Shown here: positions 16,247 to 24,768 of the stretch, piece by piece
Numbering within the stretch: position 1 is the first letter of the stretch
How the letters are laid out: every line of letters starts with the position of its first letter
DNA from: Candidatus Binatus sp.
GTDB taxonomy: Bacteria; Desulfobacterota; Binatia; Binatales; Binataceae
Length of the DNA stretch: 42,544 nucleotides
Direction of reading: 5' to 3'
Assembly (NCBI RefSeq): GCF_030646925.1
Contig: NZ_JAUSKL010000121.1
Span: forward strand, 1-42,544
The notes under the pieces: generated by a model
Database searches by the model: none
Told to the model about the DNA's origin: nothing
The model's input: the letters and a program-made list of their open reading frames with translations, nothing else
Translations under genes and position numbers: made by a program

Positions 16247-17716
16247 CTAGCGCGCGTAGAACGGCGGAATCTTCGCATCGACGTTGACCCACACCGATTT
16301 TGGCGTCGTGTATTCCGTCATGGCTTCGAAGCCCATGTCGCGCCCGTAGCCCGAGCCGCGCACGCCGCCGAACGGCGAACCCGGATTAAATCGCTTGTAG
16401 CAGTTGATCCAGACCATGCCGGTGATCATGTGACGCGCAATCAGATGCGCGCGCTGCAGATTGCTGGTCCACAGTCCGCCGCCGAGTCCGTAGCTGGTGC
16501 CGTTGGCGATCTCGATCACTTCGGCGTCGTCCCTGAAAGTGCTCACCGCGACGAACGGGCCGAAGACTTCCTCCTGGCAGACGCGATCGGTTGGACGCGC
16601 GCGCACCACGGTCGGCATCACATAGCATCCGGGCGCAAGTGCGGAATCAGCCGGCGCTTTTCCGCCGAGAATAATCTCGCCGCCTTGCTCTTGCGCAATT
16701 TTGCAGTAGCCGAGCACGCGATCGCGATGCTGCGTCGAAGTGAGCGGACCCATCTCGGTCGCGGGATCGAGCGGATTACCCAATTTGATCGAAGCTGCGA
16801 GTTTCAGAAATCCGTCGAGGAATTGATCGGCGATTTTTTCATGCAGCAGCAGCCGCGAGCCCGCGATACAGGCCTGACCCTGATTGTGGAAAATCGCAAA
16901 CGCGCTGCCGTTAATCGCGGCATTCAGATCCGCGTCGTCGAAAACGATATTCGCGCCTTTGCCGCCGAGTTCGAGCTGCACGCGCTTCAGATTCCCCGCC
17001 GATGCCTCGACGATTTTGCGCCCCGTCATGGTCGAACCGGTGAACGCGATCTTATGCACCTGTGGATGCGCCGCGAGGTACTGTCCCGCGACGTTGCCGT
17101 AACCGGGAATGATATTCACCACGCCGGCTGGAAATCCGACCTCGCGGACCAGCTCGGCAATTTTCAGCGAGCTTAGCGGCGTCAATTCGGCGGGCTTCAG
17201 CACCACGCAATTGCCCGCGGCGAGCGCCGGTCCCATCTTCCAGCTCGTGAACATCACCGGAAAATTCCACGGCACAATCTGGCCGACCACGCCAAGCGGC
17301 TCGCGCACCACGTAGTTCAGCAAGCCCTGCTCGACCGGGATGACGCTGCCCTGGAGCTTGTCGGCCATGCCGCCGAAGTAGCGAAACACGGCGACTGTGC
17401 GCGGCAGATCGAGATTGCGCGTGTCGCGAATCGGATGGCCGGTGTCGAGCGATTCGACTTCGGCGAGCTCGTCGCGATGCGCTTCGATCGCGTCGGCCAG
17501 CTTTGCGATCAGCCGGCCGCGATCGGCCGCCGCGGTATCGCGCCACGCCGGGAATGCCTTGCTCGCGGCGGATACCGCGTCGTCAACGTCGGGCTCGGTC
17601 GCCTCTGCGACCGCGGCCAGTTTCGAGTTGTCGTGCGGGTTCAGCGTTTCGATCGTGCCGCCGCGCCGCGCCTCGACGAATTCACCGCCAATGAAAAGCC
17701 TCGTCTGTAATTTCAT
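16247..17716 (-). CDS. hapE: Aldehyde dehydrogenase, probable 4-hydroxymuconic semialdehyde dehydrogenase
   Basis: 489-residue NAD(P)-dependent aldehyde dehydrogenase. Visible: VPWNFPV, KPAELTP, FTGST, catalytic Glu249 (ELGGKGAN) and nucleophile Cys283 (GQACIAGS), 34 residues apart as usual, then EEVFGPF and the C-terminal PFGGVRGSGYGRD. Family assignment is firm. The substrate is inferred from position between the two-subunit hydroquinone dioxygenase and maleylacetate reductase, the order seen in hap and pnp clusters, where this step makes maleylacetate. ATG 17716 is preferred over a TTG two codons upstream; neither has a good ribosome site. Confidence 0.88.
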   Translation of the reverse strand: MKLQTRLFIGGEFVEARRGGTIETLNPHDNSKLAAVAEATEPDVDDAVSAASKAFPAWRDTAAADRGRLIAKLADAIEAHRDELAEVESLDTGHPIRDTRNLDLPRTVAVFRYFGGMADKLQGSVIPVEQGLLNYVVREPLGVVGQIVPWNFPVMFTSWKMGPALAAGNCVVLKPAELTPLSSLKIAELVREVGFPAGVVNIIPGYGNVAGQYLAAHPQVHKIAFTGSTMTGRKIVEASAGNLKRVQLELGGKGANIVFDDADLNAAINGSAFAIFHNQGQACIAGSRLLLHEKIADQFLDGFLKLAASIKLGNPLDPATEMGPLTSTQHRDRVLGYCKIAQEQGGEIILGGKAPADSALAPGCYVMPTVVRARPTDRVCQEEVFGPFVAVSTFRDDAEVIEIANGTSYGLGGGLWTSNLQRAHLIARHMITGMVWINCYKRFNPGSPFGGVRGSGYGRDMGFEAMTEYTTPKSVWVNVDAKIPPFYAR

Positions 17717-17755
17717 CGCCAAATGCTTCGCGCGTTTAAATCGATCACCGCAGGA

Positions 17756-18733
17756 TCAGAAATCGACCGGATTCGGCTTCAGCTTTTTCTGCGCATAGAG
17801 GTCCGGCAGCGTGCTGTCGGCATTTTCCCACACCAGCAGCATCGCGCGCTTCGGCGAGAATCCCTGGTGGCGGATGTCAGCCGGCATCGCGGCGACGTCG
17901 CCCGGCTTCATGACGGCGCGGGCGCGCGGCGCACCGGTCTCGCGATCCTGGATGTCCCAGTGAATCTCGTCGCTCAACTGCACGAACCATTCGACGCGAT
18001 CGTTGCCGTGGATAATCGGCAGCATGAATTCTTCGGTGGTCGGGCAGAGCAGACTGTCCTTCACCGCCGCCGTAACCGACGGATTCCACGTCACGTCCGA
18101 GCGCGACAGATATCCAAAAAAGTTGAAAGCGTGCACTTCGTTCTCGAAGCCCGGCTCGGCGTGAATTTCGGGCTCGCTTTGATCGACATCCCGGAACTGG
18201 CGATTGACTGGACAACCGTTGTCATCACTGCGGAGCGGGGTATCGTCCTTGAGACCGACCATGCGCTTTGCGACGACGCGCTGGCGTCGCACGGCCTTCA
18301 TATTGTCGCCATTTTTGGCGCCGAATGGAGTGCCGGTTTCTTCAGGCGCCGCGAATGGATCGAAGCGGGCGTTGGTCCAGTCCTCGAGCATCGCCTGGAA
18401 CAGCGCGCGCGTATGATCGCCCTTGAAAGTCTCGACGTGATGCTTGTTCTGTGCGCGATAGCCGGCGTTGTACAGACCCGCGTACACGTCGACGGTGCCG
18501 TAATGATTGGTGGTGCCGAAGACCTCGTCGAAGTTGACCGTGCCATAGAAAAAATTCCACGCGACATCGCGCATCAGCGCGCGCAGGAATTTATCGACCG
18601 GGACGATGTGGCCGCCGCCGGGCCAGTTGATTTGCGCGAAATATTCATCGCGCTCGAAGCGAAATCCGCCGAGCGAAAACGACTGGTAGCCGTACTGATT
18701 GGTTTTGCTTTGCACATTCGTCGTTTCAGCCAT
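17756..18733 (-). CDS. hapD: Hydroquinone 1,2-dioxygenase, large (beta) subunit, HapD/PnpD-like
   Basis: 325-residue cupin-type subunit carrying the Fe(II) site of two-component hydroquinone dioxygenase, which opens hydroquinone to 4-hydroxymuconic semialdehyde. The motif HGNDRVEWF gives His242, Asn244 and Glu248, and His289 follows in DIRHQGF. The spacings (+2, +6, +47) equal those I recall for the iron ligands of PnpCD. The start is ATG 18733 with GGAGAT seven nt upstream; the frame remains open 17 codons further, right up to the stop of the small-subunit gene. It lies 51 nt after the small subunit and 39 nt before the aldehyde dehydrogenase. Confidence 0.87.
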   Translation of the reverse strand: MAETTNVQSKTNQYGYQSFSLGGFRFERDEYFAQINWPGGGHIVPVDKFLRALMRDVAWNFFYGTVNFDEVFGTTNHYGTVDVYAGLYNAGYRAQNKHHVETFKGDHTRALFQAMLEDWTNARFDPFAAPEETGTPFGAKNGDNMKAVRRQRVVAKRMVGLKDDTPLRSDDNGCPVNRQFRDVDQSEPEIHAEPGFENEVHAFNFFGYLSRSDVTWNPSVTAAVKDSLLCPTTEEFMLPIIHGNDRVEWFVQLSDEIHWDIQDRETGAPRARAVMKPGDVAAMPADIRHQGFSPKRAMLLVWENADSTLPDLYAQKKLKPNPVDF

Positions 18734-18784
18734 GTTGGAAATCTCCGCGGCCAGCCGGCCTCGATTCAAATGTCTCAGCGGCAA

Positions 18785-19279
18785 TTATTTTTGGCAGATG
18801 TCGTTCCATCGCTCGACGGTGAGATCGCCCTGAATTGTTTGCAGCAGGATCACGCCGGGCTTCGCGGCGTGAAATTGGTAGGCGGCGCCCTTGGGCAACA
18901 GCGCCATATGCCCTCGACGCGCGACGATATGTCCCATCCTGCGGCCCTTGGGATTGCCTTCGAGCATCGTGGTGCCTTCGTGATCGTCGGCGACAAGCTG
19001 GGTCTCGAGTTTGACGAGACGAATCTCGACTTCGCCGTCCATCACTATCGCGGCTTCATCATGCGATGCGGCGTACCACGGCGAAGTGCCTTCGGCGCGA
19101 ATCGCTTCCAGCACGTATTTCAGATTTTTCCCGACCGCGATTTTCTCGTACGGCTCGGCCTTGGCCGCGACTTCATAAACATTGGAGAAGACGTAATTCT
19201 TCGGATCGTCGTTGATTACCTGGATGCCGCCCTTCTCGAAATGCTCCAGCGATCCGAATCGCGTCTGATGCTGCGTCAT
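18785..19279 (-). CDS. hapC: Hydroquinone 1,2-dioxygenase, small (alpha) subunit, HapC/PnpC-like
   Basis: 164-residue cupin-like protein, the length expected for the small subunit of hydroquinone dioxygenase. Segments such as NYVFSNVYEVAA, PWYAASHDEAAIVMDGEVE and the MGHIVARRGHMALLPKGAAYQ beta-strand block indicate a cupin fold. In the known enzymes this subunit does not carry the catalytic iron but is needed for assembly. ATG 19279 has GGAGG six nt upstream. The identification depends jointly on size, fold and its position directly before the iron-bearing large subunit. Confidence 0.83.
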   Translation of the reverse strand: MTQHQTRFGSLEHFEKGGIQVINDDPKNYVFSNVYEVAAKAEPYEKIAVGKNLKYVLEAIRAEGTSPWYAASHDEAAIVMDGEVEIRLVKLETQLVADDHEGTTMLEGNPKGRRMGHIVARRGHMALLPKGAAYQFHAAKPGVILLQTIQGDLTVERWNDICQK

Positions 19280-19361
19280 CGAAACCTCCGTTCGAGTGCG
19301 ATGAAACTATAGTTCCTTTAATACTGCGCGCACGCGGGCGAACGCATCGCGTAGCGCCGCA

Positions 19362-20570
19362 TTAATGATGGCCGGCGGCGCGGACCACGGTCTTACCCCA
19401 CTTCGGAATTTGCGGCGCGCGCTTACGAGCCATCGCCTTGTTGACGATGCGATCGCGGAGCGCGGCCCTTTCACTGGCGCGCTTCTGATCGCGCTCCTTA
19501 ACTTCGGGCAGCACTGTTTTGCCGAAAAGTTCGATCGACGATGCAAGCATCTCGCTCGGGATGTTGCCGGCCTGCGAGAGAAAGATCACCTGGTCAACGC
19601 CGGACTCTTCGAAACTTAAGAGCGACGCGCGCACGTCGTCAGGCGTGCCGACGCAGCTCTGCGAGCGTCCCGCGTTCGCCAGCGGATCGTCCACCGTCAC
19701 TTTCGCCGGCTGATTTTTGTAGTCGTTCCAGAGGTTGGTTTTGCCCGGCTCGTGATTGCCGAAAAACGCGTAATGCCCGAGCCCGTACATGAAGAAGCCG
19801 TGGTGCTCGGCGGACATTTCGCGCACGCGTCCGCCGTCGCGATCGCAGAGGAACGGGCACGTGATCGCGATCGCAGGATTTACGTCGTAGCCGATCGGAT
19901 CGCATTCGTTTTCGATGGTCTGGTAGTAGTCGCGAACCCATTGGCGCGACTCCTCGGGCGAAACGAATGCGAACGTCAGCGCGCCCAATCCGAGCTTCGC
20001 CGCGAGCAGGATCGTTTCGCGGCGCGAGCACGCGAGCCAGAGCGGCGGATGAGGCCGTTGCAGCGGCTTCGGCACGATGTTGCGGACCGGCGCGGTCAGA
20101 TATTTTCCCTCGAAGCCCGCGAACGGCTCCTCGACCATCATGCGCGTGACGCAGGTGAGGCCCTCGAGCCACATCGCGCGTTTCTCGCTCTGCGGGATGC
20201 GGAATCCGTCCAGCTCGACTTCCGCGGCGCCCTCGCCCGTGCCGAAATCGAGCCGCCCGTCGCTGACGAGATCGAGCGTGGCGATCCGTTCGGCGACGCG
20301 CGCCGGATGATTGATCAGCGGCGCCATCTGCACGATGCCGTGGCCGATGCGGATATTTTTGGTGCGCTGGCTCACCGCCGCGAGAAAAATTTCGGGCGCC
20401 GACGAATGCGCATACTCTTCGAGAAAATGATGCTCGGTGGCCCACACGTAGTCGTAGCCGAGCCGGTCGGCGAGTTCGATATGATCGAGCGCGTCTTTGA
20501 ACAGTCGATGCTCCGAATCGCGGGTCCAGGGACGTGGCAGTTGATGCTCGTAAAATCCGCCAATCTTCAT
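19362..20570 (-). CDS. LLM-class (luciferase-like) flavin-dependent monooxygenase (copy 1)
   Basis: 402-residue TIM-barrel flavin oxidoreductase of the bacterial luciferase family. Seen: YDYVWATEHHF, IRIGHGIVQMAPLINHP, VAERIATLDLVSDGRLDFGTG, PHPPLWLACS and the C-terminal SCVGTPDDVRASL. These use reduced FMN (or F420) supplied by a separate reductase to oxygenate organic substrates, including type II Baeyer-Villiger reactions. It lies 82 nt upstream of the hydroquinone dioxygenase genes and 46 nt after a GFA-family gene, so it probably belongs to the same transcript and may prepare the aromatic substrate. ATG start with GGAG seven nt before. A 45-residue basic tail after the barrel is unusual and absent from the second copy at 23.6 kb. 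Confidence 0.87.
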   Translation of the reverse strand: MKIGGFYEHQLPRPWTRDSEHRLFKDALDHIELADRLGYDYVWATEHHFLEEYAHSSAPEIFLAAVSQRTKNIRIGHGIVQMAPLINHPARVAERIATLDLVSDGRLDFGTGEGAAEVELDGFRIPQSEKRAMWLEGLTCVTRMMVEEPFAGFEGKYLTAPVRNIVPKPLQRPHPPLWLACSRRETILLAAKLGLGALTFAFVSPEESRQWVRDYYQTIENECDPIGYDVNPAIAITCPFLCDRDGGRVREMSAEHHGFFMYGLGHYAFFGNHEPGKTNLWNDYKNQPAKVTVDDPLANAGRSQSCVGTPDDVRASLLSFEESGVDQVIFLSQAGNIPSEMLASSIELFGKTVLPEVKERDQKRASERAALRDRIVNKAMARKRAPQIPKWGKTVVRAAGHH

Positions 20571-20616
20571 CGTGGGCTCCTCGCTCTTACGGGCCGGCTC
20601 CGTTTATAGATCGTTA

Positions 20617-21039
20617 TCACTGGTCGAAGCCCTGCGTCTTGCGCACGTTGTCGTTTAGCTCCAGCCATGGCACCCGATCTGGCCAGAAGGCATGGCGCAG
20701 GGTTTCTGCCGGATGACCGGTGTCCGCGGTCGGCTCGATAGAGGCGCGGCTGACCGCGATCAGGTCCGGCATTGCATCGAGATTGATCGTGAGCGGCGAG
20801 CCGCAATTCTTGCATCGATTGCGATGTACCTTGTCCGAGCTGCTGAAGCTCTGAAGATCGCCGCCCTTGGTCCAACGAAACCCGGCTTTTGGAAAGATCG
20901 ACAGGGTCACGAAGGCAGCGCCCTGGAGCCGCCGGCACACCGAGCAATGGCAATGATGGGTATCGACCGCCGGTTGGGCGATGGCGAACTGGTTTGCGCC
21001 GCAGAAGCATGAACCTTTGATTTCATCAAATTTAGGCAT
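20617..21039 (-). CDS. GFA/CENP-V family zinc protein
   Basis: 140-residue protein with the zinc-binding cysteines of the glutathione-dependent formaldehyde-activating (Gfa) family: GSCFCGAN, HCHCSVCRR and NRCKNCGSPL. Gfa promotes the adduct of glutathione with formaldehyde; many family members have other or unknown roles, so an aldehyde-handling role in this operon is only suggested. ATG 21039 (AGGA eight nt upstream) is chosen over a GTG five codons earlier. It lies between the alpha/beta hydrolase (47 nt) and the luciferase-like gene (46 nt). Confidence 0.84.
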   Translation of the reverse strand: MPKFDEIKGSCFCGANQFAIAQPAVDTHHCHCSVCRRLQGAAFVTLSIFPKAGFRWTKGGDLQSFSSSDKVHRNRCKNCGSPLTINLDAMPDLIAVSRASIEPTADTGHPAETLRHAFWPDRVPWLELNDNVRKTQGFDQ

Positions 21040-21086
21040 CGACGTTATCCTCACAGAGTCTCAAAAGATTTCCTTCCTAATAATCA

Positions 21087-21902
21087 TCACGTCATCGGGT
21101 GATTGCCGAAAAATTCCGCGAGGCCTTCAGCGACCGCGGTTGGATTCTCCATCTGGAGCATATGACCAGCGCCGGGGATGTCGATCGGTTCCGACTGCAC
21201 GATCGTCGCGAGCACTTTGTCGTGAATCTGCGTGAAGATAGGCGCAGTGTGGCGACCGACCATCGCGAGCACCGGTATCTTGATCATGCGGAGGTTCTCG
21301 GCCGACATGGTTTGCGCATACTCCATCAGCGCCGGCAGCTCGATCTGAAAGAAGGTGTCAGCATCGGCGACCGCCCTTTGGTATGCGCCCGGCAAAGCGA
21401 AATCCATCTTGGCGCGATAATCCGCGCCGCCAACGCCCGCCATGAAATTGTCGATCGCGCCGGCCTTGTCACCCGCGTGATAGAGCTGCATCGCAGATGC
21501 CAGTCCGGCCTGCATTTCCGGCCCTTGCGGGACCATCCAGATCAATGCGGGCTCCAGCAACGACAAAGTATGCACGACTGACGCATCCTCGAAGAAAAGT
21601 TGCGTCGCCGTGACGCCGCCATATGAATGTCCGACGACGTGCGCCCGGGCGAGGCCGAGATGGCGAATCAAGCCAAGGCAATCGCGCGCCTGATCCTGGA
21701 TGCGCACCGGCGGCGGCGTATGCGAACTGCCGTCGAAGCCGCGGCGGCGATAGCGGATGAGCTGATACTCGGCGAGCGCCCGTTCGGGCATCATCGGCAG
21801 ATAGGCGTCCGAGACGATGCTGCCGTGGATCAATACGACGGCTTCGCCGCGCCCCTGCGATTCGAATTCGAGCTTGATGCCGTTGACGTTCGCAGTATTC
21901 AT
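21087..21902 (-). CDS. Alpha/beta hydrolase
   Basis: 271-residue alpha/beta-hydrolase fold protein. The oxyanion HG motif is in VLIHGS, the nucleophile elbow GHSYGG holds Ser93, and the catalytic His is His247 in GAGHMLQ. At the usual acid position the sequence reads VGRHTAPIF, with no Asp in the expected place, so the acid may come from another strand or the chemistry may differ. It is the first gene of the nine-gene minus-strand run. Paired with a luciferase-type monooxygenase it could hydrolyse a Baeyer-Villiger ester to release hydroquinone, by analogy with the 4-hydroxyacetophenone pathway. AGGAGA precedes ATG by five nt. Confidence 0.85.
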   Translation of the reverse strand: MNTANVNGIKLEFESQGRGEAVVLIHGSIVSDAYLPMMPERALAEYQLIRYRRRGFDGSSHTPPPVRIQDQARDCLGLIRHLGLARAHVVGHSYGGVTATQLFFEDASVVHTLSLLEPALIWMVPQGPEMQAGLASAMQLYHAGDKAGAIDNFMAGVGGADYRAKMDFALPGAYQRAVADADTFFQIELPALMEYAQTMSAENLRMIKIPVLAMVGRHTAPIFTQIHDKVLATIVQSEPIDIPGAGHMLQMENPTAVAEGLAEFFGNHPMT

Positions 21903-22163
21903 TCGATCTCCTGTGGTTCAGCTCGCATCGCCTGCCGGAGCGGGATTCATGATCATCCAACTGACCGATATTGGCAAATCAGCGGTGAGGGGTTGCCTTC
22001 CGGATTCGATCGATCCTGCTCTCCTCCAAGCTGACGCCGTTCACGCCGGTATGGCGCCGCTCCGCGCCGGTAATACGCCATTGCCGGATATTCGCGCGGT
22101 CGAGGCGTTAGCGCAGTAGTAGAATGTCGCACACGCGGGTTGCGTCACGGGGTGCAAGCGACA

Positions 22164-22616
22164 ATGCAAAAGCATCGGCGTCGGTCACGTTACATATCCA
22201 GCTTACTTGTTTGTGTGGTCGCCACCACCTTCTGCGCGTGCGCGGCACTGCTAGCCGGCCGCGAGGCGCAGGAAAAAAAACACGAGATGATGGTCAAGCG
22301 GATGGACACCGCCCACATCTTCATAACTCCGGGCGATATCCCGGCCGGCAAACCCTACAAGGTGCTGGGGGAATTAAGATACAGCGAGCCCTTTTCCCTC
22401 GACGTGATCGATTCGGCCAAGATCGAAGTGAGGCTGAAGGCTATGGCGCTGGAGAAATATCACGGCGACGCCGACGCGGTGATCAAGGCCAACGTCGACG
22501 TTGACGCTTCCGGTGAGACGGTAACAGTCACCGGCGTAGCCATCCAGTTCGAGTCGTCGGCAGATCGCGAGATGATGCATAAGATGTGGGAAGGAATGAT
22601 CGTGTCGCCGAAGTGA
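22164..22616 (+). CDS. Hypothetical lipoprotein
   Basis: 150 residues from ATG 22164 (the frame extends eight codons to a TTG). The arginine-rich start and hydrophobic run end in FCACA, a possible lipobox, followed by a charged stretch (REAQEKKHEMMVKRM). The body has KPYKVLGELRYSEPF and a DADAVIKANVDVD segment, resembling small exported beta-sheet proteins that carry a metal or ligand, but I recognise no family. It is divergent from the hydroquinone operon across about 260 nt. Its ribosome-binding site is weak. Confidence 0.7.
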   Translation: MQKHRRRSRYISSLLVCVVATTFCACAALLAGREAQEKKHEMMVKRMDTAHIFITPGDIPAGKPYKVLGELRYSEPFSLDVIDSAKIEVRLKAMALEKYHGDADAVIKANVDVDASGETVTVTGVAIQFESSADREMMHKMWEGMIVSPK

Positions 22617-22683
22617 GGACGCGATCCGCGTTTGTCTTTGGCCGCGTCGTGTCGCAGAATTAACCGATCGTTCAGGAACGAAA

Positions 22684-23535
22684 TTGAACCACGAATCGAG
22701 ACAGGCGATGCGAAACGATATCGATCGGATTGTTGCGGAAGTCGAACAGAACGGCATAGCCGTCGTGGCAAATTTCATCCCGGCGGATCTATTGCGGCGT
22801 ATCCACGGTGAAGTGGATCGCCTGAACCGGCTCGAGCGGCAGCACGGCGTCGCGTTCCTCGAATCGGAAGGCGCCAACCAGCGCGTGTTCAACCTCGTCA
22901 ATAAGGGCGAAGTCTTCGAGGAGATCGTACAGCATCCAGACGTGATGGCGGTGATGGGGAAACTGCTCGGCGGCGATTTCATCCTGTCGGGATTTTCGTC
23001 GAACACGACCGGGCCGGGCGGCGAGGAGATGATGCTGCATTCCGATTCGGGCTACGTGCCGCCGCCGCATCCCGAGTACCTGCTGTCGGCCAACGCAGTC
23101 TGGATGATCGACGATTTCACCGAAGAGAACGGCGGCACCCGGTACGTGCCCGGATCGCACAAGCTGCGGACGAATCCAGATCCGCGCGAGAATTACGAAA
23201 CGGTGCCGCTGATCGGCAAAGCCGGCTCGATCGCGATCCTGCACGGATACACGTGGCATAAGACCGGGAACAATGTGTCGCGCGATAGCAGGCGGCGCGC
23301 GCTGTTCGCCTACTATGTGCGGCCGTTCCTGCGCGTGCAGGAGAATCATATCGTCTCGGTGCGCGAGGAGGTTTGGCATCGCGCGACGCCAACGCTGCGG
23401 CATCTGCTCGGCGGCGATCTGTGGGTGAACTCGATCGGTTTCTTCGATGGACCGCCGAAGGCGTACCGCGAAGCTGCGTTCCCGCGGCGATCGGGTCTAG
23501 GCACTCCGCCGAAACAGGAATCGCAAGGCAAGTAG
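22684..23535 (+). CDS. Phytanoyl-CoA dioxygenase (PhyH) family protein
   Basis: 283-residue Fe(II)/2-oxoglutarate-dependent oxygenase. The facial triad is visible as His119 and Asp121 (MMLHSDSGY) and His192 (YTWHKTG), with GGTRYVPGSHK between them. The family hydroxylates CoA esters, ectoine, phosphonates and many secondary metabolites, so the substrate is unknown. TTG 22684 has a good AGGAA five nt upstream; ATG 22708 (nine residues in) is the alternative. It lies 60 nt before a luciferase-like oxidoreductase in the same orientation, suggesting a two-gene oxygenase unit. Confidence 0.87.
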   Translation: MNHESRQAMRNDIDRIVAEVEQNGIAVVANFIPADLLRRIHGEVDRLNRLERQHGVAFLESEGANQRVFNLVNKGEVFEEIVQHPDVMAVMGKLLGGDFILSGFSSNTTGPGGEEMMLHSDSGYVPPPHPEYLLSANAVWMIDDFTEENGGTRYVPGSHKLRTNPDPRENYETVPLIGKAGSIAILHGYTWHKTGNNVSRDSRRRALFAYYVRPFLRVQENHIVSVREEVWHRATPTLRHLLGGDLWVNSIGFFDGPPKAYREAAFPRRSGLGTPPKQESQGK

Positions 23536-23595
23536 CTTGACTTAGGCTACTTACCAAGTCTGTGTGAACAATCGTTCAAAAGGATAGCTATACCT

Positions 23596-24690
23596 ATGAA
23601 GCTCGGACTGTTGTACGAAATCCAAATTCCGAAACCGTGGACGCCGGGGATCGAAGCGCGGGCCTACGGCGAAGTGCTCGATCAGGTTGTGCTCGCCGAC
23701 AAGCTCGGATGGGGCTACGTGTGGGCCGTCGAGCATCATCTGCTGCCGCAATGGTCGCATTGCCCGGCGCCCGAGGTGCTATTCGGCGCGATCACGCAAC
23801 TCACTTCGCAGATTCGGATCGGGCACGGAATCGCGTTGCTGCCGCGCAACTTCAATCACGCTATAAGAGTGGCGGAGCGAGCGGCCGTGCTCGACATCCT
23901 AAGCGGCGGGCGAGTCGAGCTCGGCACCGGCCGCGCGGTCACGCTGCAGGAACTCGACGGCTTCGAAGTCAATCCCGACGACACGCAAGCGATGTGGGCC
24001 GAGGCGATCGAGATCCTGGTGCGAGCGTGGCGCGATGAGCCGGTCGAGTACTCAGGCAAGTTCTACAACATCCCGCCGAGTTATGTAGTGCCGAAGCCGG
24101 TGCAGAAGCCGCATCCGCCGCTATGGCTCGCGGGCACCAATCCCGACACCTTCACGCTAGCGGGCCGCAAGGGTCTCGGGATGCTGGGCTTCGTAACCGG
24201 CACTCCAGAGCAGCTAGCGCCGCGGATCGCCGCTTATAAGGAAGCAGTAAAGAATGCCGAGCCGGTCGGCGCATTCGTCAACGATCAGTCCGCAGTTCTT
24301 ATCCAGACTTACTGCGCCGAGAGTCACGATCAGGCAGTTCGCGACGTAACACAGCCACTCGAAATCGTCGCGCAGTTGGCCGCCGAGCTATTCCTGCCGT
24401 GGGCCGAGAAAGGCCGCGAGCGAAAAGCTGAGACCTATAAGTACCTGGCCGAGCAGCAACAGGCAGCTATTCGCGCGGGCGCTAACACGTCCGACGTCGA
24501 GCAAAGGACTCGCGATGGAGTTATAGCTGTCGGCACGCCCGACGAACTGGTGAAGCTATTTCGCACGTATCGCGACATGGGCGTCGATCAGATGCTGACG
24601 TGGGTGCAATTCGGCGGGCTGGAGCATCGCAAGATCATGCAGAGCATGGAGCTGATCGGAAAGTACGTGATTCCGGAACTGAATCGCTGA
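23596..24690 (+). CDS. LLM-class flavin-dependent oxidoreductase (copy 2)
   Basis: 364-residue luciferase-like TIM barrel closely related to the 402-residue copy at 19.4 kb: both begin with MK.G..YE.Q.P.PWT and share WA.EHH, IRIGHGI and PHPPLWLA. It lacks the basic C-terminal tail of that copy. Uses FMN or F420; substrate unknown. AGGA lies 11 nt before ATG. It follows the PhyH gene and is convergent with the MaoC-like gene, leaving a 78-nt gap that holds only a weak 5-bp hairpin. Confidence 0.87.
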   Translation: MKLGLLYEIQIPKPWTPGIEARAYGEVLDQVVLADKLGWGYVWAVEHHLLPQWSHCPAPEVLFGAITQLTSQIRIGHGIALLPRNFNHAIRVAERAAVLDILSGGRVELGTGRAVTLQELDGFEVNPDDTQAMWAEAIEILVRAWRDEPVEYSGKFYNIPPSYVVPKPVQKPHPPLWLAGTNPDTFTLAGRKGLGMLGFVTGTPEQLAPRIAAYKEAVKNAEPVGAFVNDQSAVLIQTYCAESHDQAVRDVTQPLEIVAQLAAELFLPWAEKGRERKAETYKYLAEQQQAAIRAGANTSDVEQRTRDGVIAVGTPDELVKLFRTYRDMGVDQMLTWVQFGGLEHRKIMQSMELIGKYVIPELNR

Positions 24691-24768
24691 TGCACTTTGG
24701 GTGGGCGTCGCTCATTTTGAGCAAGGTACCAGATGAGCATCTACCGTCAGAAAGCCTGGAAGAATTTC

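Noticed and set aside
17723-19312. 529-codon plus-strand open frame
   Set aside because: Lies opposite both hydroquinone dioxygenase subunit genes, which have ribosome sites and conserved iron ligands.
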